DNA from: Parabacteroides sp. PF5-6
GTDB taxonomy: Bacteria; Bacteroidota; Bacteroidia; Bacteroidales; Tannerellaceae
NCBI RefSeq assembly: GCF_029504695.1
Contig: NZ_JAQFIN010000015.1
Coordinates: 19,686 to 83,685, forward strand
Reading direction: 5' to 3'
DNA: 64,000 nt
Shown: piece by piece, positions 54,001 to 62,588 of the stretch
Position numbering within the stretch: position 1 is the first letter of the stretch
How the letters are laid out: each line of letters starts with the position of its first letter
The notes under the pieces: generated by a model
The model's database searches: none
What the model saw: only the letters and a program-made list of their open reading frames with translations
What the model was told of the DNA's origin: nothing
Made by a program: the position numbers and the translations under genes

Positions 54001-54090
54001 CTTCGGGGTTCGAAAACAATTGCTTTGCCCGCCGGTATCTATTTTGTTCGGGCAGGACAGCAAACGTGGAAGGTGATGGTTAATGATTAA
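51004..54090 (+). CDS. Beta-helix surface protein with C-terminal sorting-like domain (paralogue 2)
   Basis: 1028 residues with a signal peptide ending near NAFAAG (about 26). Two successive beta-helix regions (about 28-330 and 345-745) each start with the same opening, GDGSSW(D/T)NA, and an AQGTYYPKYK strand. Coils repeat GGGVYANDATLINNTIYGN with small changes; the DNA is correspondingly repetitive at 51530-51700 and 52540-52930. The Ig-like and C-terminal modules match paralogue 1 closely. Residues about 903-932 come from an inserted palindrome. It is probably a tandem duplicate of the gene upstream with an extra helix. Confidence 0.82.
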   Translation: MKRTKHLILTLCLIGLALSLNAFAAGAETKVIRVNAAATGGDGSSWDNAYKELSDALAEAKTLAEAAAADADPVEIWVAQGTYYPKYKVGIDTDDRDRAFVIPAGVEVYGGFAGGEENLSDRGWATNPTILSGEIGENGIDDNCFRVVYLTGGTLDGFHITGGYGQSGGGVCATDGTLKNNRIYGNTAGFGGGVYAINATLINNTIYGNTANQGGGVDARVTTTLTGNTIYGNTGIYGAGGVITFENTTLTNNILWGNKYGESGSAQDLYVTGTSTTGSNNLIGSMVKGDGASYNDTDDLIGDPYFIDPANGDFRLGVYSAAIGAGTGDANIGAWPAVTLVSTNNILYVSRTVDITVADYQGDGSSWTNAISDLGEALAFAADPDNKVAQIWVAQGTYYPKYKAGNGTDDRDCAFVIPAGVEVYGGFAGGETERDQRDWVKNRTTLSGDIGDLNDNTDNCYHVVVMVLKRADVDTGADAETATLDGFHITGGNASGGNSITVDGVPYIYRYYGGGVFASGEALITNNTIYGNEAESYGGGVYANDATLINNTICDNTAKRHGGGVFADGATLTHNRIYGNKATTTGGGVNANVGTTLTGNTIYGNEAGHGGGGGVFAAGATLINNTIYGNTAANSGGGVLAYTSTILTNNILWGNKLEDGSGKDLYVSSASGSHNLIGSMAPQKPFFIEANPLIGEDIDPLFVDAANGDFRLQEGSPAIDAGDNEAYEDKDYPDTDAAGDERIQNNIINIGAYETVVLADPAEYHTLTLEVAPGILLHGLSAGEHLVSDHLFLQFLPEDPALTAEDIMLVIDGVDTPFTVPAAGAYYSYILNPVTADHTILIAQRAYDVILTPTEGVTYSVGAGTHSVAYGEAFSFAVTLDDAIDPEAVHVYANGQEIGPSNSPSNLPQGEALRSEATSFSSPLGGGREGASLSYTIDAVTGPVTVTLEGYTTGHASLATGKIRLVIDNGQLTIDNEMTTAVDVAVYTVTGQTFVQLRGLRGSKTIALPAGIYFVRAGQQTWKVMVND
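53711..53795. repeat. Palindromic element inserted in frame in paralogue 2
   Basis: Arms GCCCCTCCAACCTCCCCCAA (53711 on) and its imperfect complement ending at 53795 enclose TCTTCGAAGCGAAGCGACTT. The insertion keeps the frame and adds about 28 residues rich in Ser, Gly and Glu that paralogue 1 lacks. Confidence 0.85.
53902..53929. repeat. In-gene 7-nt array, word ATTGACA
   Basis: ATTGACA, ATGGACA, ATTGACA, ATTGACA: the same position and length as at 50549-50576 but another word, with the second copy broken. Confidence 0.93.
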
Positions 54091-54109
54091 TTATTAATTA
54101 TTAATTACT
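54082..54109. repeat. 7-nt array across the stop codon of paralogue 2
   Basis: AATGATT, AATTATT, AATTATT, AATTACT; the stop TAA (54088-54090) lies at the junction of the first two words. Confidence 0.88.
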
Positions 54110-54161
54110 AAAGACTTATCACTGATAAAGATATTCACCGGATTAACCCGGCATTTATTCT

Positions 54162-54195
54162 CCGGCAGCCCCGTTCGCGGGGACTGCCGGTTTTT
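54162..54195 (+). terminator. Terminator after the beta-helix genes
   Basis: CCGGCAG(C)CCCG at 54162-54173 pairs with CGGGGACTGCCGG at 54178-54190 around TTCG, followed by TTTTT. Confidence 0.9.
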
Positions 54196-54228
54196 CAATT
54201 CCTCTCCGTTTATCCCTGTCCAAAAAAA

Positions 54229-54280
54229 CATTGCACTTTATTCGGCCAAAGCGCAATGTTTTTTCGGGCAAAGTGCAATG
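54229..54280. repeat. Three-word array, AAAGYGCAATG family
   Basis: CATTGCACTTT at 54229 is inverted relative to AAAGCGCAATG at 54248 and AAAGTGCAATG at 54270. The last two are 22 bases apart, the pitch of the palindrome arrays elsewhere. Confidence 0.8.
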
Positions 54281-54320
54281 TTTTGGGAAAGGGGGTTCCG
54301 GCGGGGGCAAATATTGTGAG

Positions 54321-54640
54321 ATGTGAAGATGCGCGACTGTTGCTATCTTGGCTCCTTGCCTGGCCAGGCGAGGGGGACCGCTGCTTGCAGCGGTGGAGTG
54401 GTTGTTCCTATTAGTAATTTATTGGTATATAGTCACCTAACAAAGACAACCTCTCCACCACCGCAAGCGGTGGTCCCCCTCTCCTGTCCAGGAGAGGAGC
54501 TTAGATACTACTGATTTGTACACAAAACCTAACTCATAATTCATCATTTAATCAGTAGAATCAGAGTTCAGAAATCTTCCAATCTTCTTCGATTCACCGC
54601 TCCGCGCCTACCAACTTCTAACTACCAACTACCAACTACC
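54321..54640. mobile_element. About 310-bp dispersed repeat, MITE-like (copy B)
   Basis: Second copy of 41371-41680 in the same orientation, differing at only a few bases. It ends in 7-nt words ACCAACT, TCTAACT, ACCAACT, ACCAACT. No target-site duplication could be established by eye because the ends grade into other repeats. Confidence 0.75.
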
Positions 54641-54714
54641 GAAGAAAATCTTCTGATTTTCTTCAATGCAATTTCTAAGCCATTGAAAATGAGATGTTAA
54701 TATTCTCTTCGGAA

Positions 54715-54792
54715 ACTACCGGTAGTTTGTTCGCAAACTACCGGTAGTTTGGCGACAAAGTATTAGTAGTTTGCGCGCAACCTACCGGTAGT
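54715..54792. repeat. Four-word palindrome array, 22-nt pitch (ACTACCGGTAGT family, inverted copy)
   Basis: Words start at 54715, 54737, 54759 and 54781. The third is AGTATTAGTAGT, the complement of the odd word at 1290, so this is the array of 1265-1350 in reverse orientation, with spacers also largely conserved. Confidence 0.92.
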
Positions 54793-54824
54793 TTATCACA
54801 TAAAAGTTTTTACCCCCGTCTTCA

Positions 54825-54876
54825 CCTTTCACCCGTTCGTCAGATCCCTGTGTTGATCAGCGTTTCGGGTGAAAGG
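54825..54876. repeat. CTTTCACCCG hairpin element (inverted copy)
   Basis: CCTTTCACCCG at 54825-54835 and CGGGTGAAAGG at 54866-54876 form the stem; the loop is the complement of that at 41264 and 55054. Confidence 0.88.
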
Positions 54877-54922
54877 TAGAGGATACTTAAATAAACGACA
54901 GATCTTGTCGGAAAAGGCTGCC

Positions 54923-55011
54923 GGCCTTTTGGAAAACTCCGCCGGCCTTTTGGAAAACCCTGCCGGCCTTTTGGAAAACCCTGCCGGCCTTTTGGAAAAC
55001 TCCGGCGGCCT
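54923..55011. repeat. Five-word GGCC array, 21-nt pitch (copy 3)
   Basis: GGCC at 54923, 54944, 54965, 54986 and 55007. Units use TTTTGGAAAA rather than TTTTCGGAAA, which removes the internal CGG but keeps the length. Confidence 0.92.
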
Positions 55012-55053
55012 TTTTCGGGAAGCTTCCATCCTTCGCCAAGTCTTCACCAAGTC

Positions 55054-55100
55054 TTCACCCGAAACGCTGATCAATACAGGGATCTGGCTGTCGGGTGAAA
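55054..55100. repeat. CTTTCACCCG hairpin element (copy 3)
   Basis: TTCACCCGA at 55054-55062 pairs with TCGGGTGAA from 55091. With the inverted copy at 54825 it brackets the GGCC array. The rest of the 54091-55132 gap holds no gene. Confidence 0.85.
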
Positions 55101-55132
55101 GGTGGAAGGGGGTGTGAAACTTTTTTTTGCAT

Positions 55133-56599
55133 TTATCTCTCCTTGCGCGAAGCATCCAGTCGGAGGAAGATAAACAGTAAAATGGTGAAGCCCCAGAGGG
55201 AAGAGCCTCCGTAGCTAAAGAATGGCAGGGGGATGCCGATCACGGGTGTCAGTCCGATGACCATGCCGATATTGATTGCCAGATGGAAGAAGAAGATTGC
55301 CGCCACACTATAGCCATAGACACGGGCAAACGGGCTGCTCTGCCGCTCGGCCAGGACGATCAGGCGCAGGATAAAGGCGGCAAAAAGGATCAGTACGGCG
55401 GAAGCGCCCACGAACCCCTGTTCCTCGCCGACGGTGCAGAAGATAAAGTCGGTATCCTGCTCGGGCACGTATTTGAGCTTCGTCTGTGTGCCGTTCAGGA
55501 ATCCTTTGCCCAGGAAACCTCCCGAGCCGATGGCGATCTTCGACTGGTTCACGTTATAACCCGCGCCGCTCGGATCGTCTTCCAATCCCAGAGAGACCTT
55601 GATACGCACCTGCTGATGTGGCTCCAGGATATTGTCGAACACATAGTCGACGGAATAAAGAAAAGCCATCGAGCCCAAGGCGAACATCGTAATCAGCGCA
55701 TACGACCAGACCCACTTCTTAAGCGAGAGAAACAAGAGATAAAGCGACATCATGCCGATCAGTCCCATCGCCACCCAGGCGAAGTTGACCGGCGTGAAGA
55801 TCGAAACGATATACGCCCCCAGGAACGTCACCGCAATGGCAGCCAGTAAGACATACGCATTGCGTCGGTCTTTGGCTCCGACGCCCACCAGGGCGGTCGA
55901 CAAGGCCAAGACGATACTCGAAACAACCAATTCGCCCAATGGCGTGATGCCCAGGATCGACTCGCCAAACTTCATGCCCGTCACAAAATAAACCACCGCA
56001 CAGACGCCCGCCAGCAGGATATACCCCGACATGCCTTCGCGGTACAATACCAGGAAGAATGCCAGGTAGACCAATGCCGAGCCGGTCTCTTTCTGCAACA
56101 GGATACAGACCATTGGCACCAGGATAATCAACAGGGCAATCGTAAAGTTCTTGAACGTCGTCAGTTTGAAGCCATAGCCATTCATAAACTTCGCCAACGC
56201 CAGGGCGGTACCGAACTTGGCGAACTCGGCGGGCTGGATGCGTACCGGTCCGAAGACCAGCCAGGAGCGTGATCCCTTGATATCCGGCACAAAAGGAAGA
56301 TTCGCCACGGCGCCTACGATCGTCAGCAGCAAGACGAGGATCACCGCCCCGTAGATCAGGTAGGCGAAGATATCGTAGAAGTCGCTCTCCAGCATCATCA
56401 GGACAAAGATCAATACGACCGAGGTCCCGATCCAGATCAATTGCGAGCCCGGACGCCCCGAAGGATCGAACAGCCCGGTATTGTCGAAATCGTAGCTCGC
56501 GCCACAGATGCTGAACCACCCGGCAATGAGCAACAGGGCGAAGAACAGGATCGTGATCCAGTCGACCGTTTGCCAGATGTTAGTTTTCCTGTAGCGCAT
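55133..56599 (-). CDS. rodA: Rod-shape glycosyltransferase RodA (SEDS family)
   Basis: 488 residues with about ten to twelve membrane helices. QPAEFAKFGTALALAKFMN contains the conserved SEDS motif, and GFVGASAVLILFAAFILRL and PLPFFSYGGSS near the end are standard. It polymerises lipid II together with PBP2. Somewhat longer than the E. coli protein because of an extra hydrophobic region at 230-300, as usual in Bacteroidota. Its start overlaps the mrdA stop by about 20 bases. Confidence 0.95.
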   Translation of the reverse strand: MRYRKTNIWQTVDWITILFFALLLIAGWFSICGASYDFDNTGLFDPSGRPGSQLIWIGTSVVLIFVLMMLESDFYDIFAYLIYGAVILVLLLTIVGAVANLPFVPDIKGSRSWLVFGPVRIQPAEFAKFGTALALAKFMNGYGFKLTTFKNFTIALLIILVPMVCILLQKETGSALVYLAFFLVLYREGMSGYILLAGVCAVVYFVTGMKFGESILGITPLGELVVSSIVLALSTALVGVGAKDRRNAYVLLAAIAVTFLGAYIVSIFTPVNFAWVAMGLIGMMSLYLLFLSLKKWVWSYALITMFALGSMAFLYSVDYVFDNILEPHQQVRIKVSLGLEDDPSGAGYNVNQSKIAIGSGGFLGKGFLNGTQTKLKYVPEQDTDFIFCTVGEEQGFVGASAVLILFAAFILRLIVLAERQSSPFARVYGYSVAAIFFFHLAINIGMVIGLTPVIGIPLPFFSYGGSSLWGFTILLFIFLRLDASRKER

Positions 56600-58448
56600 A
56601 ACGTTGGTGAATAGTGGATGCTTGTTTCATCTGTTCTTCGATATATTTACTTTCCGCCGAGATCTCTCCCGTCAGATACTTCTCCATCATCAACCGTCCG
56701 ATAGGCACGCCGTAGTTGGCGCCCCAGCCGCCATTCTCGACATAGACCAGGATGGCTACTTTCGGGTTGTCGTAAGGGGCAAAGCCGATAAAGGCGGAGT
56801 GATCCTTTCCGTGGGGGTTTTCAGCCGTTCCCGTCTTGCCGCAGACATCCAGCCCGGGGATATCCGCCCGGCGGCAGGTACCGGCCAATACCGCCTGGCG
56901 CATGCCTTCGGCAACCAGGTCGTAGGCTTCGCGGCCGACGGAAGGGAAACGTTTATTCGTATAGGTCGAGTCGAGCGCACCGCCTTCGATTTCTTTCACT
57001 ACGTGAGGCGTATAGAAATAACCGCGGTTGGCGATCGTCGCCGCCAGGTTGCACATCTGCACGGGCGTAGCCGATACCTCTCCCTGCCCGATGGCGATGG
57101 AGATGACTGTGCTCGAGGTCCAACGTTTGCCGTAGACTTTATCGTAGACTGCGCTATTGGGGATGAAACCGCGGATCTCGCCGGGCAGATCGACGCCCAG
57201 TTGATAGCCGTAGCCCATCGATACCATGTGGTTCTTCCATACTTCGAAGCCATCCTGCACCGTCGGATAGCGGCGTCGGCTGTCGATCATATCGTGAAGC
57301 CCCCAGCAAAAGAAAGAGTTGCAGGAGGTCGCAATAGCCGGCACCAGGTTCAAAGGCGAAGCATGGCCGTGACAGGCCGGTTTACCGCCGCGAAACGTAT
57401 AGCCGTGGGCGCAGCTGTACATCGTCTGCGGCGTGATCACCCCCTCTTCGAGGAAGATCAGTCCCTGCGAGGGCTTAAAGGTAGATCCCGGCGGGTAAAA
57501 GCCCATGATCGACCGGTCGAGTAGGGGACGTAAAGGGTCTTTCTCCAGTAGCGTATGGTTGGCGCCCCGCTGCCGTCCGACCAACAGGCGCGGATCGTAG
57601 GTCGGCGAGGAGACCATACAGAGGATCTCACCCGTCGAAGGCTCGATCATCACGATACTGCCCAGTTTGTTTTGCATCAGCTCCTCGCCGTAAGCCTGCA
57701 GGTCGATATCGATCGACAAGGTCAGGTTCTTGCCCGAAACGGGAGCCTGGTCCTGCGCTCCGTCTTCGTATTTTCCTTTGATTCGTCCGTGCGCGTCGCG
57801 CAAAAGGATCTCGACACCTTTCTCTCCGCGCAATACCTCTTCGTACGAGCGCTCCACGCCCGAGCGTCCCGAGTAGTCGCCTTGCACATAATAGGGATTT
57901 TTCTCGATATCTTTCTTATTCACCTGCCCGACATTGCCCAAGAGATGCGCCGCCCGGGGATAGGCATAGTCGCGGATCGTCCGGTTCTGGATATAGAAGC
58001 CGGGAAACTGGTAGAGCTTCTCCTGCAATACGCCATACTCCTCGACCGAGAGCTGGTTCATAAACACCTGGGGCACGTAGGAGGAGTAACCGGGATTCAT
58101 CCGCCGGTCTTTCATCTCGACCAGGCGTCGGTCGAAGACTTCGCGGGTGATGCCCACCGTACGGCAGAAGTCGAGCGTATCGAACGGTTGTACCTCGCGC
58201 ATGATCACCATCACGTCGTAGGCCGGTTGGTTGAAGACCAGGAGTGTTCCGTTGCGGTCGTAGATCAGCCCGCGGGAGGGATGGATGGTTTTTCTCAGTA
58301 AAGCATTGCTATCTGCCGAGGCTTTGTAGCCGTTGTCGATCACCTGGAGCGTAAACAGGCGGATGATGAAGATCAAGACCACCACCACGACAGCTCCGGC
58401 AATCACATAACGCCGGTTCTCGAGCGCGTATTTATGGTTTCTCTCCAC
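56580..58448 (-). CDS. mrdA: Penicillin-binding protein 2
   Basis: 622 residues starting with GTG at 58448. One N-terminal membrane helix (about 13-33), a pedestal domain, and a transpeptidase with PGSTFK (active Ser), SCNSF (SxN) and KTGTAE (KTG). It crosslinks peptidoglycan during elongation with RodA. It overlaps mreD by about 17 bases. Normal length. Confidence 0.96.
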   Translation of the reverse strand: MERNHKYALENRRYVIAGAVVVVVLIFIIRLFTLQVIDNGYKASADSNALLRKTIHPSRGLIYDRNGTLLVFNQPAYDVMVIMREVQPFDTLDFCRTVGITREVFDRRLVEMKDRRMNPGYSSYVPQVFMNQLSVEEYGVLQEKLYQFPGFYIQNRTIRDYAYPRAAHLLGNVGQVNKKDIEKNPYYVQGDYSGRSGVERSYEEVLRGEKGVEILLRDAHGRIKGKYEDGAQDQAPVSGKNLTLSIDIDLQAYGEELMQNKLGSIVMIEPSTGEILCMVSSPTYDPRLLVGRQRGANHTLLEKDPLRPLLDRSIMGFYPPGSTFKPSQGLIFLEEGVITPQTMYSCAHGYTFRGGKPACHGHASPLNLVPAIATSCNSFFCWGLHDMIDSRRRYPTVQDGFEVWKNHMVSMGYGYQLGVDLPGEIRGFIPNSAVYDKVYGKRWTSSTVISIAIGQGEVSATPVQMCNLAATIANRGYFYTPHVVKEIEGGALDSTYTNKRFPSVGREAYDLVAEGMRQAVLAGTCRRADIPGLDVCGKTGTAENPHGKDHSAFIGFAPYDNPKVAILVYVENGGWGANYGVPIGRLMMEKYLTGEISAESKYIEEQMKQASTIHQRYALQEN

Positions 58449-58956
58449 TTCGTTGCGACTCTACGTTAAACGCTTCTACGGCAAAGACCAATAAAGTCGT
58501 CATGCCCACACTCCCTACGATCCGCAGGATCAGGAAGAGTGGATCAAAGAGCGAGAGCGATTCGATCCCGAAGAGCACGAGATGATGAATCGCCACCAAC
58601 GTCAGGCTATAGCGGAAGAAACCGCCATAACCGAAGCTTCGGAAAGAGGGATAGACCCCTTCGGGCAGATCTTTGCCGGTCAGAAACTGGATCAGGGGCT
58701 CACGAATGAAACCCACCAGCGTACAAGCCGCCGCATGCATTCCGGGCGTATTGGTAAAGGCATCGATCGTCAGTCCGGTAAAGAAAGCCAGGAACAACAT
58801 CCGCGAACGGGCCATCCCGTTGGGTAGCTTCAGGAGGAAATAAAGATAAAGGAACGGAGTGGCCAGACGCAAGAAGTAGATATGATTCAGGAAGAGCACC
58901 TGAATCAGGACAAACAAGACAAAGTAAATCAGGTTACGTACAAAATCATTTACCAT
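58432..58956 (-). CDS. mreD: Rod-shape-determining protein MreD
   Basis: 174 residues with five to six helices starting MVNDFVRNLIYFVLFVLIQV. FLYLYFLLKLPNGMARSRML is typical of the Bacteroidota version. It overlaps mreC by 11 bases and mrdA by 17, as in a translationally coupled operon. Confidence 0.9.
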   Translation of the reverse strand: MVNDFVRNLIYFVLFVLIQVLFLNHIYFLRLATPFLYLYFLLKLPNGMARSRMLFLAFFTGLTIDAFTNTPGMHAAACTLVGFIREPLIQFLTGKDLPEGVYPSFRSFGYGGFFRYSLTLVAIHHLVLFGIESLSLFDPLFLILRIVGSVGMTTLLVFAVEAFNVESQRSGEKP

Positions 58957-59803
58957 CTTTCTTCACCTCCTTTTCCAACATCCGCTGTTCGGCCTGTTCT
59001 TCGTTGATCAATACGCGCACATAATCCAACGCCTGGAAGTTGGTCGACAGTTCGATCTCCAGGCTGTAAAAGTTATCGTCGTGCTCCCGCCGGTAGTCGG
59101 CTACCGTTCCGATGATGATGCCGGTGGGGAAGATGGCGGAGTAACCGCTGGTCACGACCGTATCGCCTTTCTGGAACTCCACATGGCGGGGCAATTCCTT
59201 CAACTGCGCGTAGCGGGCATTGCGTCCGTCCCAGACCAGCGAACCGGCATAGTTGCTTCCCAATACCTTACAGCTCAGGCGGAACTTCGGGTTGAGCACC
59301 GGCAGGACCACCGAGAAGTGATCGGACACCAACGAAACGATCCCTACCACACCGCCTTCGGACACGACGCCCATCTGCGGCACGATACCGTCTTTCTCCC
59401 CTTTGTTGATCGTGATATAGTTGGACAACTGCGTCACACTGTTATTCTTCACCTGCGCCATGATAAAGCGGTAGGGGAAGATCCGTGCCGAGTCGGTCGC
59501 CAACCCGTCGAAGGAGACTCCCCGGGCTTGTATCTCTTCGATCCGGCTTTGCAACTGCAAAAGCTTAAGCTCCAGTTCGCCGTTCTTCTCGGCCAGCTCC
59601 CGGTTGATTGTTCGCATATTGAAAAAACCCGAGACATTCCCCGACAGCGAAGCGATATGTCCGGTGATCACATTGGTCGTACTGATCAAGACGCTCCGCT
59701 GGTAAGTCGAATTCTGGTAGATCAACACCAGGCAGGCAATCTCCAATGCGACAAACAGGAACCAATGCCGTTTACGAACAATAAAGTCGAGAAGCTTACG
59801 CAC
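58946..59803 (-). CDS. mreC: Rod-shape-determining protein MreC
   Basis: 285 residues from a GTG at 59803. One N-terminal helix (about 14-32), a coiled coil (about 65-100, ELAEKNGELELKLLQLQSR) and paired beta domains with NKGEKDGIVPQMGVVSEGGV. It links MreB filaments to PBP2 in the periplasm. Twelve bases separate it from mreB. Confidence 0.94.
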   Translation of the reverse strand: MRKLLDFIVRKRHWFLFVALEIACLVLIYQNSTYQRSVLISTTNVITGHIASLSGNVSGFFNMRTINRELAEKNGELELKLLQLQSRIEEIQARGVSFDGLATDSARIFPYRFIMAQVKNNSVTQLSNYITINKGEKDGIVPQMGVVSEGGVVGIVSLVSDHFSVVLPVLNPKFRLSCKVLGSNYAGSLVWDGRNARYAQLKELPRHVEFQKGDTVVTSGYSAIFPTGIIIGTVADYRREHDDNFYSLEIELSTNFQALDYVRVLINEEQAEQRMLEKEVKKDGK

Positions 59804-59815
59804 GACTGATTAGCT

Positions 59816-60835
59816 TTAGCGGATCAGGAAGTTAAACTTATCAATATTCTTCAAGGCAATCCCGGTTCCTTTGGCCACAGCGTGCAACGGATCTTCGGCT
59901 ACATGAAACTTGATATTCAGTTTATCGGTCAGACGCTTATCCAGTCCGCGCATCAATGCGCCTCCACCGGCCAGGTAGATCCCGTTGCGCACGATATCGG
60001 CGTAGAGTTCGGGTGGCGTATGCTCGAGGGCGCTCAGGATAGCGGCTTCCATCTTCGAGATCGATTTCTCCATGCAATGGGCAATCTCCTGATAAGAGAC
60101 GGGAACCTCCATCGGCAGGGCGGTCATCTGGTTCGGACCGTGCACGATAAAGTCGTCGGGTGGGTTATCGAGGAAGGTAAGGGCTGATCCGACGTTGATC
60201 TTGATCTGTTCGGCCGTACGTTCGCCCACTTTGATATTGTGTTGACGCCGCATATACTCCATGATATCGCCCGTCAGGTCATCCCCGGCGATACGGATGG
60301 ATTTGTTGGAGACGATACCGCCCAGTGAGATCACCGCGATCTCTGTGGTTCCCCCACCGATGTCGACAATCATGTTTCCTTCGGGAGCTTCCACGTCGAT
60401 ACCGATCCCGATCGCCGCAGCCATGGGTTCGTAGATCATGTAGACGTCGCGTCCGCCGGCATGCTCGGCCGAGTCGCGTACGGCACGGATCTCCACCTCG
60501 GTACTGCCCGAAGGGATACAGACGACGATGCGCAGGGAGGGGGAGAACCAGCGGTTTTTATTGTTGATCATCTTGATCATGCCGCGGATCATTTGTTCGG
60601 CAGCGAAGAAGTCGGCAATCACTCCATCGCGCAGCGGACGCACCGTGCGGATGTTCTCATGTGTCTTCCCGTGCATCTGACGTGCTTTCTCACCGATGGC
60701 CAGCACTCTCTCCGTCCGCCGGTCGAGGGCGACGACAGAGGGCTGATCGACCACCACCTTGCCATTACAGATGATAATGGTGTTGGCTGTTCCCAGGTCC
60801 ATCGCCAGCTCTTGTGTAAAAGAGAATAGTCCCAT
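59816..60835 (-). CDS. mreB: Actin-like rod-shape protein MreB
   Basis: 339 residues, start MGLFSFTQELAMDLGTANTI. The phosphate loops are MDLGTANTIII and VDIGGGTTEIAV; adenosine motif LAGGGALMRGLD. It forms membrane-bound filaments that guide elongation. It is the second gene, 20 bases after purH. Confidence 0.97.
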   Translation of the reverse strand: MGLFSFTQELAMDLGTANTIIICNGKVVVDQPSVVALDRRTERVLAIGEKARQMHGKTHENIRTVRPLRDGVIADFFAAEQMIRGMIKMINNKNRWFSPSLRIVVCIPSGSTEVEIRAVRDSAEHAGGRDVYMIYEPMAAAIGIGIDVEAPEGNMIVDIGGGTTEIAVISLGGIVSNKSIRIAGDDLTGDIMEYMRRQHNIKVGERTAEQIKINVGSALTFLDNPPDDFIVHGPNQMTALPMEVPVSYQEIAHCMEKSISKMEAAILSALEHTPPELYADIVRNGIYLAGGGALMRGLDKRLTDKLNIKFHVAEDPLHAVAKGTGIALKNIDKFNFLIR

Positions 60836-60855
60836 ATCCTATGTTCCTCGTTTTA

Positions 60856-62379
60856 TTAATGTTTAAAATGACGGATGCCCGTCTTTACCATCGCTACGCC
60901 CCGTTCGTTGCAAAGATCGACCGAGAGTTGATCGTTGACCGATCCGCCCGGTTGGATCACCGCTTCAACTCCGGCATCTGCCGCTATCTCCACGCAGTCG
61001 GGGAAAGGGAAGAAGGCATCGGATGCCATCACGGCTCCTTGCAGGTCGAACCCGAAGGAGCGGGCTTTGTCGATCGCCTGACGAAGGCTGTCGACCCGGG
61101 AGGTCTGTCCCAAGCCGCTGGCGCAAAGCTGTTTGTTTTTCACCAGGGTGATGGCGTTTGATTTGCTGTGCTTCACTATCTTGTTGGCAAACAGGAGGTC
61201 TTCCGTCTGTTGCTGTGTCGGGGTCTTTTCGGTCAGTGGCGTCAGGTCGGCTTCCGCTTGGATACTCAGGTCTTTCTCCTGTTTCAAGACGCCGTTCAGG
61301 AGTGAGCGGAACTGCGTAGCGGGGGTTTCTTTCGGCTTGCGCACCAGGATGATCCGGTTTTTCTTCTGCATCAGGACTTCCAATGCCGCTTCGTCGTAGG
61401 CGGGAGCGATCACAACCTCGAAGAAGATCTTATTGATCTCTTCGGCCGCCGCTTGGGTGAGCGTGGTGTTGGTGATCAGGATGCCTCCGAAAGCCGAGAC
61501 GGGATCGCCGGCCAGGGCGGCTGCCCAGGCTTCTTCGACGGTCGGACGCGAAGCGATGCCGCAGGCGTTATTATGTTTCAGGATGGCGAAGGTCAGGGAG
61601 TCGAACTCATCGATCAGGCTGACGGCGGCGTCGATATCCAACAGGTTGTTGTAAGAGATCTCTTTGCCGTGGAGCTGATCGAACATCTGCCCGAAGCGGC
61701 CGTAGAACTTCGCCGCCTGGTGGGGGTTCTCCCCGTAGCGCAAGCCCATGGATTCGTCGATGGCCGAGCGGAAGTACGATCCTTCGCCGGCATCGAAGTA
61801 GTTGAAGATCGCCGTGTCGTATCCGGAAGAGACGGCAAAGGCTTCTTTGGCGAACCAGCGGCGGTCGTCCAATGTGGAAGCGGCTCCTTTTTCGCTGAGC
61901 AGCGTCATCAGCGGCTGATACTGTGCCTTGGATGCCACGATGATGACATCTTTATAGTTCTTCGCCGCCGCGCGGATCAGGGAGATGCCGCCGATATCTA
62001 TCTTCTCGATGATCGCTTGATCTTCGGCGCCGGAAGCTACGGTCTCCTCGAAAGGATAAAGGTCGACGATCACCAGATCGATCTCCGGGATGTCGTATGC
62101 TGCAAGTTGTTCGTTGTCTTGTGGGTTGTCGCGACGGGCCAGGATACCGCCAAACACCTTGGGATGAAGCGTTTTCACGCGTCCGCCGAGGATCGAAGGA
62201 TAGCCGGTCAGGTCTTCCACCGCCGCGCAGGGGATGCCTAATGATTCGATAAAGGTCTGCGTTCCGCCGGTCGAGACGAACTCAACTCCCTGGCTGTGAA
62301 GTTGGCGGATGATTTCGTCTAATCCTTCTTTATAATAAACAGAGACTAATGCTCTTTTGATGGCTTTCGTTGTTATCAT
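60856..62379 (-). CDS. purH: Bifunctional AICAR formyltransferase/IMP cyclohydrolase
   Basis: 507 residues. Residues 1-190 form the cyclohydrolase ([40 protein letters not shown]), the rest the formyltransferase ([33 protein letters not shown]). It completes IMP synthesis. It leads the purH-mreB-mreC-mreD-mrdA-rodA operon, an arrangement seen across Bacteroidales that couples purine supply and cell elongation only by transcription. Confidence 0.97.
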   Translation of the reverse strand: MITTKAIKRALVSVYYKEGLDEIIRQLHSQGVEFVSTGGTQTFIESLGIPCAAVEDLTGYPSILGGRVKTLHPKVFGGILARRDNPQDNEQLAAYDIPEIDLVIVDLYPFEETVASGAEDQAIIEKIDIGGISLIRAAAKNYKDVIIVASKAQYQPLMTLLSEKGAASTLDDRRWFAKEAFAVSSGYDTAIFNYFDAGEGSYFRSAIDESMGLRYGENPHQAAKFYGRFGQMFDQLHGKEISYNNLLDIDAAVSLIDEFDSLTFAILKHNNACGIASRPTVEEAWAAALAGDPVSAFGGILITNTTLTQAAAEEINKIFFEVVIAPAYDEAALEVLMQKKNRIILVRKPKETPATQFRSLLNGVLKQEKDLSIQAEADLTPLTEKTPTQQQTEDLLFANKIVKHSKSNAITLVKNKQLCASGLGQTSRVDSLRQAIDKARSFGFDLQGAVMASDAFFPFPDCVEIAADAGVEAVIQPGGSVNDQLSVDLCNERGVAMVKTGIRHFKH

Positions 62380-62415
62380 GCTCTACGGGATTTGTAAGTT
62401 ATATGTTTTGAAGCA

Positions 62416-62423
62416 CAAAAGTA
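62416..62423 (-). promoter_or_regulatory. -7 promoter element for the purH-mre operon
   Basis: Minus-strand TACTTTTG; leader about 33 bases. I see no guanine or ZTP riboswitch in so short a leader. Confidence 0.6.
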
Positions 62424-62541
62424 GGGATTTTATTTCTAATATCAGAAAGATGATACCTATTAAATAAGGAATAATATCGCCATTTTTCGAGGTAAAGGAA
62501 AGAAATTCATAATTTTGGAGTCGATCTCCTGAGATTATCAA

Positions 62542-62549
62542 TATATTTG
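62542..62549 (+). promoter_or_regulatory. -7 promoter element for the soluble histidine kinase
   Basis: TATATTTG about 40 bases before the ATG at 62589. It overlaps a TTG at 62547, which therefore cannot be the start codon. Confidence 0.55.
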
Positions 62550-62588
62550 CGCAACAAAGCTTTATTTATTTTTAAAAGAAAAGACATA

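Noticed and set aside
54869..55117. Frame encoding heptad GLLENPA/GLLENSG peptides through a GGCC array
   Set aside because: The open frame is a consequence of a 21-nt unit without stop codons; flanking sequence is not gene-like and the other arrays are read in other contexts.
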